Source: Myxococcales bacterium
GTDB taxonomy: Bacteria > Myxococcota_A > Polyangia > Polyangiales > Polyangiaceae
Length of the DNA stretch: 6,778 bases
Assembly (NCBI GenBank): GCA_025362165.1
Contig: JANYHY010000364.1
Span: 1-6,778, forward strand
Direction of reading: 5' to 3'
This document shows, piece by piece, positions 6,618 through 6,778 of the stretch. Within the stretch, counting starts at the first letter, position 1. Each line of letters begins with the position of its first letter. A model generated the notes under the pieces. That model searched no databases. It saw only the letters and a program-made list of their open reading frames with translations, and was not told the origin of the DNA. Made by a program: the position numbers and the translations under genes.

Positions 6618-6720
6618 TGGCGTGAAATTCCGAATGGATGCAGCAACGCGGCCCTCGTGAGTGTGCGAGGGGCGAGCTGGTGCAGGCATCGCACGTAGCA
6701 TCTCAAGCTTCGGACCACTC

Positions 6721-6727
6721 AGGTGAT
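6721..6727 (+). promoter_or_regulatory. Shine-Dalgarno site of the right-edge gene
   Basis: AGGTGAT matches seven bases of the canonical anti-SD complement (AGGAGGTGAT). Its AGG ends 6 nt before the ATG at 6730, a normal spacing. It supports that ATG as a real start and is the clearest ribosome-binding site in the window. Confidence 0.5.
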
Positions 6728-6729
6728 GG

Positions 6730-6778
6730 ATGAGCGCATCGACGATTCGTAACGCCCTCGGCCTTCTGCAGGACGACC
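6730..6778 (+). CDS. N-terminal fragment of an unidentified protein, cut by window edge
   Basis: The first 16 codons read MSASTIRNALGLLQDD, after which the window ends. The frame is open, the codons are typical of this genome, and the start has a good Shine-Dalgarno match. The short amphipathic helix-like sequence is reminiscent of the start of some long helical-repeat (TPR-type) proteins of myxobacteria, but that is a weak impression from memory and the fragment is too short to assign. It is divergent from the plsC operon. Confidence 0.4.
   Translation, partial: MSASTIRNALGLLQDD

Larger units (their letters stand above)
6430..6729. other. Intergenic region without a convincing gene
   Basis: This stretch separates the divergent plsC operon and the gene entering the right edge. 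Frames are short or lack family features on both strands. The longest minus-strand frame, about 70 codons ending in TAG near 6553, enters from the right edge and overlaps the likely plus-strand start, with no recognisable motif. A T6 run lies at 6555-6560 and a compound hairpin at 6564-6617. Both outward-facing genes need promoters here, but I could not identify a reliable -35/-10 pair. Confidence 0.5.

Noticed and set aside
1..6778. A new defence or mobile system
   Set aside because: All identifiable genes are glycan, lipid or envelope proteins; there is no nuclease, integrase, toxin, reverse transcriptase or repeat array.

Overview
The window is GC-rich, densely packed and bacterial. GTG/TTG starts, two lipoprotein signal peptides, overlapping genes and long open antisense frames all fit a high-GC Gram-negative. 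The mix of proteins suggests a deltaproteobacterium or myxobacterium (Myxococcota), but that is inference and no marker gene is present to confirm it.

Left end (1-1499): a minus-strand gene for a DUF255/YyaL-type thioredoxin-domain protein that starts with a lipoprotein signal. Its 3' end is lost in a perfect 76-bp inverted repeat (1-76 against 94-169). The repeat is a copy of the gene's own coding sequence folded back on itself, most likely an assembly or amplification chimera at a contig end.

Middle left (1487-3268): directly upstream on the same strand, and overlapping it by about 13 bp, is a GH13 alpha-amylase-family enzyme. It resembles cyclodextrin glucanotransferases, has all catalytic motifs, and carries a C-terminal CBM20 starch-binding domain. 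No signal peptide is visible. The two genes look like one transcription unit.

Middle right (3315-4694): a divergent plus-strand gene, separated by only 46 bp, for a lipoprotein with about seven repeated beta-strand motifs, probably a beta-propeller of unknown function. It ends 5 bp from the end of the next, convergent operon.

Right (4700-6429): a two-gene minus-strand operon, plsC-type acyltransferase followed by a diacylglycerol-kinase-family lipid kinase, joined by a 4-nt GTGA overlap. Both predicted enzymes make phosphatidic acid or a related phospholipid, so they belong to membrane lipid metabolism.

Right end (6430-6778): about 300 bp with no convincing gene but with one compound hairpin, then the first 16 codons of a plus-strand gene that runs off the edge.

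No RNA gene, insertion sequence, CRISPR array or phage gene is visible. I found no convincing new defence or mobile system. The points most worth a second look are the terminal fold-back, the lipid-anchored DUF255 protein next to a CGTase-like amylase, and the uncharacterised propeller lipoprotein.
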